Shown: positions 1 through 6,201 of the stretch, piece by piece
How the letters are laid out: each line of letters opens with the position of its first letter
Numbering within the stretch: position 1 is the first letter of the stretch
Translations under genes and position numbers: made by a program
Notes under the pieces: model-generated
The model's database searches: none
What the model saw: the letters and a program-made list of their open reading frames with translations, nothing else
What the model was told of the DNA's origin: nothing
Assembly: GCA_007117785.1 (NCBI GenBank)
Contig: SKFV01000372.1
Span: 1 to 15,996, forward strand
From: Pseudomonas sp.
GTDB lineage: Bacteria; Pseudomonadota; Gammaproteobacteria; Pseudomonadales; Pseudomonadaceae
Direction of reading: 5' to 3'
Length of the DNA: 15,996 nucleotides

Positions 1-223
1 CGTCTGGTTCAGCCTGAATACCAGCCTGACCCTGCTGTTTCTGGTCGACGGCAGCCTGCTGCCCAGCCTTCACAAGGTGGTCTGGTATCTGCCGCTATTG
101 GTGATCGGCGTCTGGACGGGTGAGTTCTTGCATCACCGGCTCAATGAACAACGCTTTCGCCAGCTCGTTTACGCCTTGCTGGTCGTGACTGGAGGGTTAT
201 TGATGTTCAAGGCCGCCGTATAG
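1..223 (+). CDS. TauE/SafE-type sulfite/anion exporter, C-terminal fragment
   Basis: Partial gene; the start lies before the window. The open frame begins at base 2 and gives 73 codons before a TAG at 221-223. Two hydrophobic stretches are visible (around VVWYLPLLVIGVWTGEF and VYALLVVTGGLLMF), separated by a basic loop with HHRLNEQRFRQ. A glycine-rich helix, a charged loop of the type 'lnerrfRrlv', and a last helix ending shortly before the stop match the end of the TauE/SafE (DUF81) membrane permease family. Members export sulfite, sulfoacetate or other small organic anions across the inner membrane. The substrate cannot be read from this fragment. It is separate from the sulfur-type operon at 3.4-6.6 kb and on the opposite strand, so joint function is only a guess. 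Confidence 0.6.
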   Translation, partial: VWFSLNTSLTLLFLVDGSLLPSLHKVVWYLPLLVIGVWTGEFLHHRLNEQRFRQLVYALLVVTGGLLMFKAAV

Positions 224-299
224 CCTGTTGACCTCGGTACATGCATGACTGGCCGCATCTGCTACCATCGACCCTGCCATTGATCAGGAGCCCTACCGC

Positions 300-623
300 A
301 TGTCTGCAGATCCCCTCGAACCGCTTGCCGATAGGGTCAGTGAAGCCCATGCGCGCATTCAGGCTGCGCACCAGCACATCAACCCGGTTGTCGAAGTGCG
401 CCGCAGCATGCGTGATGGCGGTATTCCCGCCGATGTGGTGACCCTGGACTGCATGCGAACCCGCCGTCGCATCACGCTGATTCTGCATGACCAGCAGCCC
501 GGGTTTCTGCTCTATCAGTTTGTCACCCTTGAGGATGAGGTCAGTGTGGAGTTCAAGCAGATGGCGTTGAGCGGCGTCACCTCTGACCTGCTGTTCGACT
601 GGATGCAGGACTACTTTGCCTGA
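300..623 (+). CDS. conserved hypothetical protein, 107 aa
   Basis: A 107-residue soluble protein with no signal peptide, membrane segment or known catalytic motif that I can see. The start is supported by CAGGAG about 9 bases before the ATG. The N-terminal third is helical and charged (DRVSEAHARIQAAHQHI). It is followed by a probable beta-rich part (RRRITLILHDQQPGFLLYQFV) and an acidic tail ending DWMQDYFA. The alternation of short strands suggests a small alpha/beta fold, perhaps a Pseudomonas-lineage protein of unknown function. Its last 13 bases overlap, tail to tail, the end of the hydrolase gene on the other strand. I do not recognise a named family and assign no function. Confidence 0.7.
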   Translation: MSADPLEPLADRVSEAHARIQAAHQHINPVVEVRRSMRDGGIPADVVTLDCMRTRRRITLILHDQQPGFLLYQFVTLEDEVSVEFKQMALSGVTSDLLFDWMQDYFA

Positions 624-1507
624 GCCTGATCCCGCAACAGGGGTAACAGAGTGCCTTGCCACAGGGTGTCGCGATACTGCTCGCGGAACCAGCCAAGGTG
701 GCCGATTTTCGTTTCACCGATATCCGCCGGATGGATGCGCTGCAGGTTAACCTGCGTGCCGGTATAAAAGCCGTGCAGTGACAGCGTGTTGGTCTCGGAC
801 ATCATCTCGTCATCGGTAAAGGCGATAGCACTCATCGGCACCTGTACGCTGGCAAACTGCGCGCGCACGGCCTCACCCTCGGCACCCACTGCGTATTCCG
901 GATGCAGACACCAGCGCCGCCACTGGCGCATGACATTGGGCGGCAGATCACCAACCATATTCAGCCGCTTGCCGGGGAAATACCCGCACAGCCGCAGACT
1001 GGCAGGGGCGACCAGATACCACAGCAACCAGGCGACGCGTTTGGTGGGTGGCGAGTTCTGCCACCAATAACCGCTGCCACAGGCAATGGTGGTGGCGTGG
1101 TCCAGCTGATTGACCTCTGGCGTCATGCCCAGCAACTGCCCCCCCACGCTATGACCCAGCCACTGCAGATGCTCGCCCGCAAAGCGTTCACGGGCATAGC
1201 GGATAACGGCGGAACAATCCTCGCTGCCCCACTCAGTGACCTGCACCGGGCAGTCACGCAGATGGCTGTGCAGGGAATCGCCCGAGCCATAGTAGTCAAA
1301 GGTGATAACGGTAAAACCCTGCACTTGCAGAAACCCGGCAAAGCGGGCATAGGAACGCTGGCTGACGCCCATGGCGCCGGCAATGATGACTACGGAGCGG
1401 GGCTTGTCGGCGCTGAATACACGCACGCTGAGGCGGTGGCCACCCGGGGTGGTCAGTTGCACATCTTCCATTGGCGCCACGGCCAGGGCCGTCTGATGAG
1501 CACTCAT
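611..1507 (-). CDS. alpha/beta hydrolase (serine hydrolase, COG4757-like)
   Basis: A 298-residue cytoplasmic alpha/beta-hydrolase fold enzyme. The nucleophile elbow is G-H-S-V-G-G with Ser120. The oxyanion-side loop is IIAGAMGV at 41-48, and FDYYGSGDS at 70-78 follows strand 4. Asp232 or Asp233 (IAFTDDEM) and His270 (IGHLGWF) complete a likely Ser-Asp-His triad, in the order and spacing of the family. The shape (short cap, GHLGFF-like histidine loop) fits the predicted esterase/lipase group COG4757; the substrate is unknown. The ATG at 1507 overlaps the TGA of the MarR gene by four bases (ATGA). AAGGAG lies seven bases upstream inside the MarR gene, so the two are co-transcribed and probably translationally coupled. 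The MarR protein therefore likely controls this enzyme. Confidence 0.85.
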   Translation of the reverse strand: MSAHQTALAVAPMEDVQLTTPGGHRLSVRVFSADKPRSVVIIAGAMGVSQRSYARFAGFLQVQGFTVITFDYYGSGDSLHSHLRDCPVQVTEWGSEDCSAVIRYARERFAGEHLQWLGHSVGGQLLGMTPEVNQLDHATTIACGSGYWWQNSPPTKRVAWLLWYLVAPASLRLCGYFPGKRLNMVGDLPPNVMRQWRRWCLHPEYAVGAEGEAVRAQFASVQVPMSAIAFTDDEMMSETNTLSLHGFYTGTQVNLQRIHPADIGETKIGHLGWFREQYRDTLWQGTLLPLLRDQAQAK

Positions 1508-1938
1508 GCGAGCTCTCCTTCCAGGGTGAAATCATCGACCAAATGGTTGAGGAACTTCAGAATCACGCGGACTTCGTCGGCGCTGAAACCGGCGGTCATA
1601 CTGGCATTCAGGGCCGCCATTTGCGGCCGCGCCTTGTCGATCTTTTCCTGCCCCAGCGGCGTCAGGTATAGCCGGGTAGCGCGTCCGTCGTCGGAGCAGG
1701 CGCGCCGTTCCAGCAAGCCTTTGCTTTCCATCCGGCTGGCCAGCCCGGTCAGGGCCGAGTTGTTCAGCTGCAGGCTGTGGGCAAGATCCTTCTGCAGGCA
1801 GCCTTCATTGCCACTGATCAACAGCAGGGCGCCCAGTTGGGTGACCGAAATATCCAGTGATTGCTCAGCGCGCTGGTCGGCAAACTTGAAGACCCGATGC
1901 TGGGCCTTGTTGAGCAGGTAAAAAATCCGTGTGTCCAT
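1504..1938 (-). CDS. MarR-family transcriptional regulator
   Basis: A 144-residue winged-helix repressor of the MarR family. An N-terminal dimerisation helix (residues 1-27) is followed by the DNA-binding domain. The recognition-helix region is LQLNNSALTGLASRMESKGL (56-75). The wing contains the hallmark SDDGRATRLYLT (82-93), and a C-terminal helix completes the dimer interface. Cys47 and Cys81 are the only cysteines; whether they sense anything is unknown. The promoter region holds two palindromes, described separately, that fit autorepression. The next gene downstream is the alpha/beta hydrolase, overlapping by four bases. MarR proteins commonly release DNA on binding a phenolic or other small ligand, and the hydrolase might act on such a compound; that is inference. 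Confidence 0.9.
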   Translation of the reverse strand: MDTRIFYLLNKAQHRVFKFADQRAEQSLDISVTQLGALLLISGNEGCLQKDLAHSLQLNNSALTGLASRMESKGLLERRACSDDGRATRLYLTPLGQEKIDKARPQMAALNASMTAGFSADEVRVILKFLNHLVDDFTLEGELA

Positions 1939-1950
1939 GATGCTGGCCAG

Positions 1951-1999
1951 TTACTTTATATGTGAAGTAAATATAGTTTACATATAAACCATTTGCCAA
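1951..1999 (-). promoter_or_regulatory. promoter with paired operators for the MarR-hydrolase operon
   Basis: Read on the minus strand, TTGGCA (1994-1999) and TATATT (1970-1975), 18 bases apart, form a reasonable sigma-70 promoter. Between them lies a palindrome with arms GTTTA/TAAAC (1976-1989, 12 of 14 bases paired). Just after the -10 box is a second palindrome with arms TTACTT/AAGTAA (1951-1970, 16 of 20 bases paired). The two share a longer inverted repeat, TTTATATGT (1955-1963) and ACATATAAA (1980-1988). The AT-rich block stands out from its GC-rich surroundings. Placement over the spacer and start site is that of a repressor operator, presumably for the MarR protein encoded 12 bases downstream. 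Confidence 0.65.
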
Positions 2000-2022
2000 G
2001 GGATTTTTCATCCTGGTCTTGA

Positions 2023-2044
2023 GAGGCGGCAATCTTGCCGCCTC
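2023..2044. other. perfect GC-rich stem-loop
   Basis: GAGGCGGCAA (2023-2032) and TTGCCGCCTC (2035-2044) are perfectly complementary 10-base arms around a two-base centre. A smaller hairpin, CAGGC/GCCTG with a GTTA loop, follows at 2051-2064. No T-run follows on either strand, so it is not a classical terminator for any visible gene. Nothing upstream on the plus strand needs terminating within 1.4 kb. It lies between the MarR promoter and the cytochrome b gene, and could be a leader structure of the latter or a dispersed palindromic repeat. Confidence 0.5.
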
Positions 2045-2093
2045 GGGCACCAGGCGTTAGCCTGTAAAGCTGTCGAGTTCGGAGCTGTCTGCC

Positions 2094-2771
2094 ATGCCGG
2101 TCAAAGTCTGGGATTTGCCGTTACGCCTGTTTCACTGGTTGCTGGTGCTCTGTGTCATCGGCGCCATGGTCACCATCCAGTTCAAGGGGGAATGGATGGT
2201 CTGGCATGAACGCTTTGGTCTGGCGATCATTGGCTTGCTCAGCTTCCGTCTGGCCTGGGGTGTGCTGGGCTCGACCCACTCACGCTTTATCAGCTTCTTC
2301 CCGACACCGGGGCGCTTGCTGGCCTATCTGCGCGGCCGCTGGCAGGGGCTGGGGCACAACCCCCTGGGCGCCCTGTCGGTGTTTGCCCTGATCGGCCTGT
2401 TCGGTTTTCAGGCGGTCAGCGGGCTGTTCAGCAACGATGACATTGCCTTCAGCGGACCCTTGCGCAGCCTGGTCAGCAGCAGCGTGAGCAATGACATCAG
2501 CAGCCTGCATAGACGTGCAGAAGACCTGCTTTACATCCTGGTCGCCCTGCATGTGCTGGCAATCGTTGTCTATCGCTTGCGCGGTACCAAACTGCTGGGG
2601 CCCATGCTGCACGGTTACAAGCAGGTTCCGCCTGAACAGGCCGCGCCGGCCCGCGGTGGTGGCTGGGTGGCACTGGTGATTTCCCTGGCTGTGGCGGGCC
2701 TGATGATCTGGCTGGCCAGCGGGGCATGGATCGACGTGCCGCCACCCGCACCTGCTGCTCCGGCGTGGTAA
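2094..2771 (+). CDS. cytochrome b561-family membrane protein
   Basis: A 225-residue inner-membrane b-type cytochrome resembling the cytochrome b subunit of Ni,Fe-hydrogenase (COG3658). The N-terminus VWDLPLRLFHW is typical of the family, with His14 at the start of helix 1. His38 lies before helix 2, and His139 and His153 (LHRRAEDLLYILVALH) fall in the third or fourth helix. These four are the likely axial ligands of one or two hemes. Helices are near 13-30, 40-58, 95-115, 145-160, with an extra C-terminal helix near 192-208. The tail is short and rich in Pro/Ala. GGAG lies about eight bases before the ATG. The gene converges on a cytochrome c' gene, a common pairing in which the b cytochrome passes electrons between quinone and a periplasmic c heme. 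The partner here is inferred. Confidence 0.85.
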   Translation: MPVKVWDLPLRLFHWLLVLCVIGAMVTIQFKGEWMVWHERFGLAIIGLLSFRLAWGVLGSTHSRFISFFPTPGRLLAYLRGRWQGLGHNPLGALSVFALIGLFGFQAVSGLFSNDDIAFSGPLRSLVSSSVSNDISSLHRRAEDLLYILVALHVLAIVVYRLRGTKLLGPMLHGYKQVPPEQAAPARGGGWVALVISLAVAGLMIWLASGAWIDVPPPAPAAPAW

Positions 2772-2775
2772 GAGC

Positions 2776-2793
2776 GGCGACAGGCATGTCGCC
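2776..2793. other. hairpin after the cytochrome b gene
   Basis: GGCGACA and TGTCGCC, seven-base arms with a GGCA loop, begin five bases after the stop codon of the cytochrome b gene. No T-run follows. It may act as a weak or factor-assisted terminator, or stabilise the 3' end of the transcript. Confidence 0.4.
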
Positions 2794-2803
2794 GAGAACG
2801 TTC

Positions 2804-2823
2804 GGGCACGGCATGCCGTGCCC
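2804..2823. repeat. perfect 20-base palindrome between convergent genes
   Basis: GGGCACGGCA (2804-2813) is followed directly by its reverse complement TGCCGTGCCC (2814-2823), then CCTACCC. This form, GC-rich, intergenic and ending in a GTGCCCCTAC-like tail, resembles dispersed REP-type palindromes seen between genes in pseudomonads and relatives. Only one copy is in this window, so repeat status cannot be shown here. GCACGGCATG recurs at 2868-2877 in a different hairpin. Confidence 0.4.
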
Positions 2824-2853
2824 CTACCCTTGATTCACCAGCCTGCAAACCGA

Positions 2854-2873
2854 CCGTGCAGAAGCGTGCACGG
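2854..2873 (-). terminator. hairpin after the cytochrome c' gene (possible terminator)
   Basis: CCGTGCA (2854-2860) and TGCACGG (2867-2873) form a seven-base stem with a six-base loop, 12 bases past the stop of the leftward cytochrome c' gene. On the minus strand the stem is followed by TCGGTTT, too short a T-run for a strong intrinsic terminator. With the two other hairpins it may end transcription from both convergent genes. Confidence 0.35.
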
Positions 2874-2885
2874 CATGGAAAAGGA

Positions 2886-3353
2886 TCAGTCCTTGCGGTA
2901 CTTGTCGTGGCATGAGCTGCAGGCACGGCCAACCTGGGCGAAGGCGCTGCGCACGTCGCCCTGGTCACCATTTTCCGCTTGTTCGACCAGGTTGTTGCTG
3001 GCAGCGACCAGATCGCGGGACAGTTCTGCAACCTCCGGGAAGTTGTCAAATAGCGCCGGCTCGACACGGGTGGTCTGGTCACCTACATCCTGATCGGTAC
3101 CGGGGCCGAACAGGGCACCCATGCCGGACTGGGCAATGGCGTTGATGGTATTGGCGGCGGCAAGGATTTGCTGCTGGTCATACTCGACCGTGCCATCGAC
3201 CGCCATGGCCTTGATCTTGCCCATGTTCCAGGCCATGAAGCTGTAACCGGCCTTGCGCAGTTTGATCTGGTCTTCCGGGTCCAACTGGGCCTGGGCGGTG
3301 AGGCTGGCGCTGAGCACGGCGGCGCCGAGCAGGCTGGCAATCAGGGTTTTCAT
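2886..3353 (-). CDS. cytochrome c' (periplasmic, class II c-type cytochrome)
   Basis: A 155-residue exported heme protein. Residues 1-22 form a signal peptide (MKTLIASLLGAAVLSASLTAQA) with a likely cut after AQA. The mature protein has the four-helix pattern of cytochrome c': an early RKAGYSFMAWNMGKIKAM helix, and the heme-attachment motif C-S-S-C-H at 145-149 near the C-terminus, followed by a basic tail. These proteins bind one high-spin heme and often NO. A GTG at 3354-3356 could add one residue, but AAGGAG lies six bases before the ATG at 3351-3353 and only three before the GTG, so the ATG is preferred. The gene lies 42 bases after the DUF2892 gene on the same strand, so it may be the last member of the sulfur-type operon. 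It also converges on a cytochrome b gene. Confidence 0.9.
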   Translation of the reverse strand: MKTLIASLLGAAVLSASLTAQAQLDPEDQIKLRKAGYSFMAWNMGKIKAMAVDGTVEYDQQQILAAANTINAIAQSGMGALFGPGTDQDVGDQTTRVEPALFDNFPEVAELSRDLVAASNNLVEQAENGDQGDVRSAFAQVGRACSSCHDKYRKD

Positions 3354-3395
3354 CACGAACTCCTTGTTGATCTGTTATGTCGGCGGTTACCCGAA

Positions 3396-3590
3396 TCAGG
3401 CCTTGGGTTTGCCGCAGGTATTGATGCCCAGCAACGGATAGGCCGGGCAGAAACGGAACGCGCCGGTAGCCAAGGGCAAGATACCAATATAACCCCACCA
3501 GCCAATAACGCCAGTCAGGGCCATAGCAATCAGTATCAAACCGACAACAATACGCAACACACGATCAATAGTACCGACATTGGCTGTCAT
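3396..3590 (-). CDS. DUF2892 (YgaP-type) small membrane protein
   Basis: A 64-residue inner-membrane protein matching the DUF2892 domain, the membrane part of YgaP. N-terminal VGTIDRVLRIVVG is typical. Two membrane helices at about 11-28 and 31-45 are followed by the conserved FCPAYPLLGINTC with Cys48 and Cys59. YgaP joins this domain to a rhodanese; here the rhodanese is absent and the membrane part stands alone, which is common. Such proteins recur in sulfide- and persulfide-linked operons, but their exact role is unclear. The ATG overlaps the stop of the SulP gene by four bases (ATGA). A strong GGAGGT lies upstream inside that gene, so it is translated as part of the same operon. Confidence 0.85.
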   Translation of the reverse strand: MTANVGTIDRVLRIVVGLILIAMALTGVIGWWGYIGILPLATGAFRFCPAYPLLGINTCGKPKA

Positions 3591-5338
3591 GGGGTTACCT
3601 CCTCATTATTGGACATTGGTCTACTTATACTGGATAGGGTATTAAATGCAATCAGTGTACTGGGGAAAACCTCATCCACTTGCTGCTCCAGCCAGTCGGT
3701 TTTTTCCAGCTGATCCATCACCGGGCCTTTGACTTCTGCCAGATGCACGCGGATATCCCGCTCGGCCAGCCCTTCATTCAGCTCACTGAGCATGTCCAGA
3801 CCGGTACTGTCGATATGATTGACCGCCGAGAGAATCAATAACAATTCCCGGGTATCCGGGTAGTCACTGAGTGCTCGCTGAATTGCCTGCTCCACCGCTT
3901 TGGTATTGGCAAAAAAGATACTTTCATCAATACGTAATGCCAGCAGATGAGGCTCGGTCTCCACTAGATGGCGTTTGGTATTGCGGAAATAATCCGTACC
4001 CGGCACCCGCCCGACCACGGCGACATGCGGTCGGCTGCCACGCCATAACTGCGCGACGATTGACAGTGCAATACCTAGCACGATACCGGCTTCAATGCCG
4101 AAAACAATGACACCCAGCGCGGTCACCAGCAGGGTCAGGCCTTCCGCCCGATCATAGCGCCAGGCACGGCGCAAGCTGGCCAGATCGATCAACGGCGATA
4201 CCGCGACCAGAATCACCACCGCCAGCACCACCAGCGGCAACTGGGAAAACAGGGGTGCCAGCGTCATCAGAATCAGCGCAATCAGGGCGGCAGCAACGAC
4301 CCCGGCCAGCGGTGTCTGCGCCCCCGCCTCGTCATTCACCACCGAGCGGGAAAAACCGCCACAGACGGCAAAACCGCCACTCAGGCCGGCGCCAATATTG
4401 GCTGCCCCCATGCCCAGCAACTCGCGGTTGGCATCAATGCTCTGGCGTTTGCGCCGCGCCAGCGATTGGGCGATGGAGACACTTTCAACAAAGCCCACCA
4501 GGCTGATCAACAAAGCTGGCAACAGAAGGCTGTACAGGGTGCCCAGACCCGGCGTGGACCAGACCAGCGCCGGCAACCCAGCCGGCAGCTCACCGACCAC
4601 AGGCACACCCATGGCCTGCAACTGCCAGAACTGGGTCACCAGAATGCCTGCCACCACCACCAGAATGGGCGCCAGACGCGCCAGAATACGCGCCAGCGGC
4701 ATGGACAGACCCAGATGATTGAGGTGCCGGGCCAACAAGGAACGGGCGTAAAGTAGCCAGACCAGTGCAACCAGCCCCATCCCCAGAATCAGACTGTTGA
4801 TCGCCTGCCAGCCTGACAACAGTGCATCCGGACTCGCTGGCATCTCGGGCAACCCGAGCAGATGCGGGATCTGGCTGAGCACAATGAGTACCGCAGCGCC
4901 GCTGATAAAGCCACTGATCACCGGATGACTGAGAAAGTTGGCGAGAAAGCCCAACCGCAGCAGGCCAAAAACAAACAGCAGGCAGCCCGACAGCAGGGCT
5001 AACCAGATTGCCAGTTGCAGATACTCGGCCGTGCCAATGGTTGCCAAGGGCGCCAACAGGGCGGCCGTCATCAAGGCGGTCACCGCCACCGGGCCGACTG
5101 ACAGGGACATGCTGCTGCCGAACAGGGCATAGGCAATCAAAGGCAGTATGCTGGCATACAATCCCACCTGCACCGGCAAGCCGGCCAGCATGGCGTAGGC
5201 CATGCTCTGCGGAATGATCATCACGCTGACCACCAGACCCGCAGTCAGGTCACCGGCCAGCCAGGCCCGCCGATAATTGCGCAACCAGGCCAGATAGCCA
5301 CTGCCACCCGGCGGCTGCAGGCGTGATTGCAGATCCAT
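3587..5338 (-). CDS. SulP-family anion permease with STAS domain
   Basis: A 583-residue inner-membrane transporter of the SulP (SLC26-like) family, close to the usual family length. The N-terminal helix pair has the family signature AGLVVSVMIIPQSMAYA (about 32-48), then the conserved GLYASILP and GSSMSLSVGPVAV. About 12-14 membrane segments run to roughly residue 430. A cytoplasmic STAS domain spans about 460-565, with HIDSTGLDML around Ser511 equivalent to the regulatory serine loop. Members carry sulfate, bicarbonate, dicarboxylates or other anions. The operon context suggests a sulfur oxyanion, which the sequence alone does not prove. The ATG shares one base with the upstream stop (TGATG), indicating translational coupling; no strong ribosome-binding site is seen. 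Confidence 0.92.
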   Translation of the reverse strand: MDLQSRLQPPGGSGYLAWLRNYRRAWLAGDLTAGLVVSVMIIPQSMAYAMLAGLPVQVGLYASILPLIAYALFGSSMSLSVGPVAVTALMTAALLAPLATIGTAEYLQLAIWLALLSGCLLFVFGLLRLGFLANFLSHPVISGFISGAAVLIVLSQIPHLLGLPEMPASPDALLSGWQAINSLILGMGLVALVWLLYARSLLARHLNHLGLSMPLARILARLAPILVVVAGILVTQFWQLQAMGVPVVGELPAGLPALVWSTPGLGTLYSLLLPALLISLVGFVESVSIAQSLARRKRQSIDANRELLGMGAANIGAGLSGGFAVCGGFSRSVVNDEAGAQTPLAGVVAAALIALILMTLAPLFSQLPLVVLAVVILVAVSPLIDLASLRRAWRYDRAEGLTLLVTALGVIVFGIEAGIVLGIALSIVAQLWRGSRPHVAVVGRVPGTDYFRNTKRHLVETEPHLLALRIDESIFFANTKAVEQAIQRALSDYPDTRELLLILSAVNHIDSTGLDMLSELNEGLAERDIRVHLAEVKGPVMDQLEKTDWLEQQVDEVFPSTLIAFNTLSSISRPMSNNEEVTP

Positions 5339-5763
5339 CAGGCCGCTGCCTGCGTACGACGGTTATAGACTTCAAAGGCCGCCATACCGGTCAACATGGC
5401 CAGCACAAAGATGACCGCACCCGGCATGGCCGCACCCAGGGCAACCACCGCCGGACCCGGGCAAAAACCAGCCAGGCCCCAGCCGGCGCCAAACAGCAGG
5501 CTGCCACCGACCAGACGACGATCTATCTGACGACTCGTCGGCAATTGCATCGGCCCGCCCGCCACACAGGTCTGCTGGCGCATCGCCCACTGCATGGGAA
5601 TGAATGCTGCGGCAATGGCGCCCCCCATGACAAAGGCCAACGAAGGATCCCACTGACCAAAGAGATCAAGAAACCCCAGCACTTTGGCAGGGTTGGCCAT
5701 GCCGGCAATGATCAAGCCGAGACCAAAGATCAGGCCACTCAGAAAAGCTATCAGTCGACGCAT
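5338..5763 (-). CDS. YeeE/YedE half-transporter (DUF6691 type)
   Basis: A 141-residue membrane protein, the second of a tandem pair of half-size YeeE/YedE proteins. It has four or so hydrophobic segments. The conserved start is LSGLIFGLGLIIAGMANPAKVLGFLDL-like (quoted in part), and the core motif is LLFGAGWGLAGFCPGPAVVALG with Cys101. Full-length YeeE (TsuA) carries two such halves in one chain and imports thiosulfate through conserved cysteines. Cys101 is in the equivalent GxCPG position. Separate halves like this pair occur in BigR/PigS-controlled operons (PmpA/PmpB in Serratia, from memory). The start lies three bases after the stop of the partner gene, with GGGGG upstream, so the two are made together and probably form one heteromeric transporter. 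Confidence 0.85.
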   Translation of the reverse strand: MRRLIAFLSGLIFGLGLIIAGMANPAKVLGFLDLFGQWDPSLAFVMGGAIAAAFIPMQWAMRQQTCVAGGPMQLPTSRQIDRRLVGGSLLFGAGWGLAGFCPGPAVVALGAAMPGAVIFVLAMLTGMAAFEVYNRRTQAAA

Positions 5764-5766
5764 GCT

Positions 5767-6201
5767 TCAGGCCCCCAACAGATGACGGACAATATAGACC
5801 ATGGCAAAACCACTACCCATGAAACTCAGGGTTGCGACCAGGCCCCGCGGTGACAGCCGTGACAGACCACAAACCCCATGACCACTGGTACAGCCAGACC
5901 CCAGTCGGGCACCAAAACCGACCAGTAAGCCGGCCACCACCAGCGCCAGTGGGCCGGCCTCGATCACCACTGTAGGCCGCGCATGCACCACCCAATAGAG
6001 CAAAGGTGCCAGCAGCATGCCGAGCACAAACAACAGGTTCTCGCCCTTGCCTTGCCAGGGCCGGTTGAGCAGGCTGCCAACGATCCCGCTGATACCGGCA
6101 ATACGGCCGTTCATCACCACCAGCAGGGCGGCCGACAGGCCGATCATGATGCCGCCGAGCAAGGCACTCCATGGCGTAAAGTTCGCCCAATCAATGGTCA
6201 T
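5767..6201 (-). CDS. YeeE/YedE half-transporter
   Basis: A 144-residue membrane protein, the first of the YeeE/YedE pair. It has an N-terminal helix (PWSALLGGIMIGLSAALLVV), the loop MNGRIAGISGIVGSLL typical of the family, a second helical pair, and then the signature GARLGSGCTSGHGVCGLSRLS with Cys104 and Cys111. The GxGCTSGHGxCG motif is the pore-lining sulfur-compound motif of YeeE/TsuA proteins. The substrate is likely thiosulfate or another reduced sulfur species; this is inferred from family and context. Its ATG overlaps the TGA of the ArsR-type regulator by four bases, with GAGGAG just upstream inside the regulator gene. It is therefore the first structural gene of the operon. Confidence 0.88.
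   Translation of the reverse strand: MTIDWANFTPWSALLGGIMIGLSAALLVVMNGRIAGISGIVGSLLNRPWQGKGENLLFVLGMLLAPLLYWVVHARPTVVIEAGPLALVVAGLLVGFGARLGSGCTSGHGVCGLSRLSPRGLVATLSFMGSGFAMVYIVRHLLGA

Noticed and set aside
902..1921. Long open frame (339 codons) on the plus strand
   Set aside because: It runs antisense through the hydrolase and MarR genes, both of which have clear family motifs; the predicted protein is Gln/Arg/Pro-rich with no recognisable domain.
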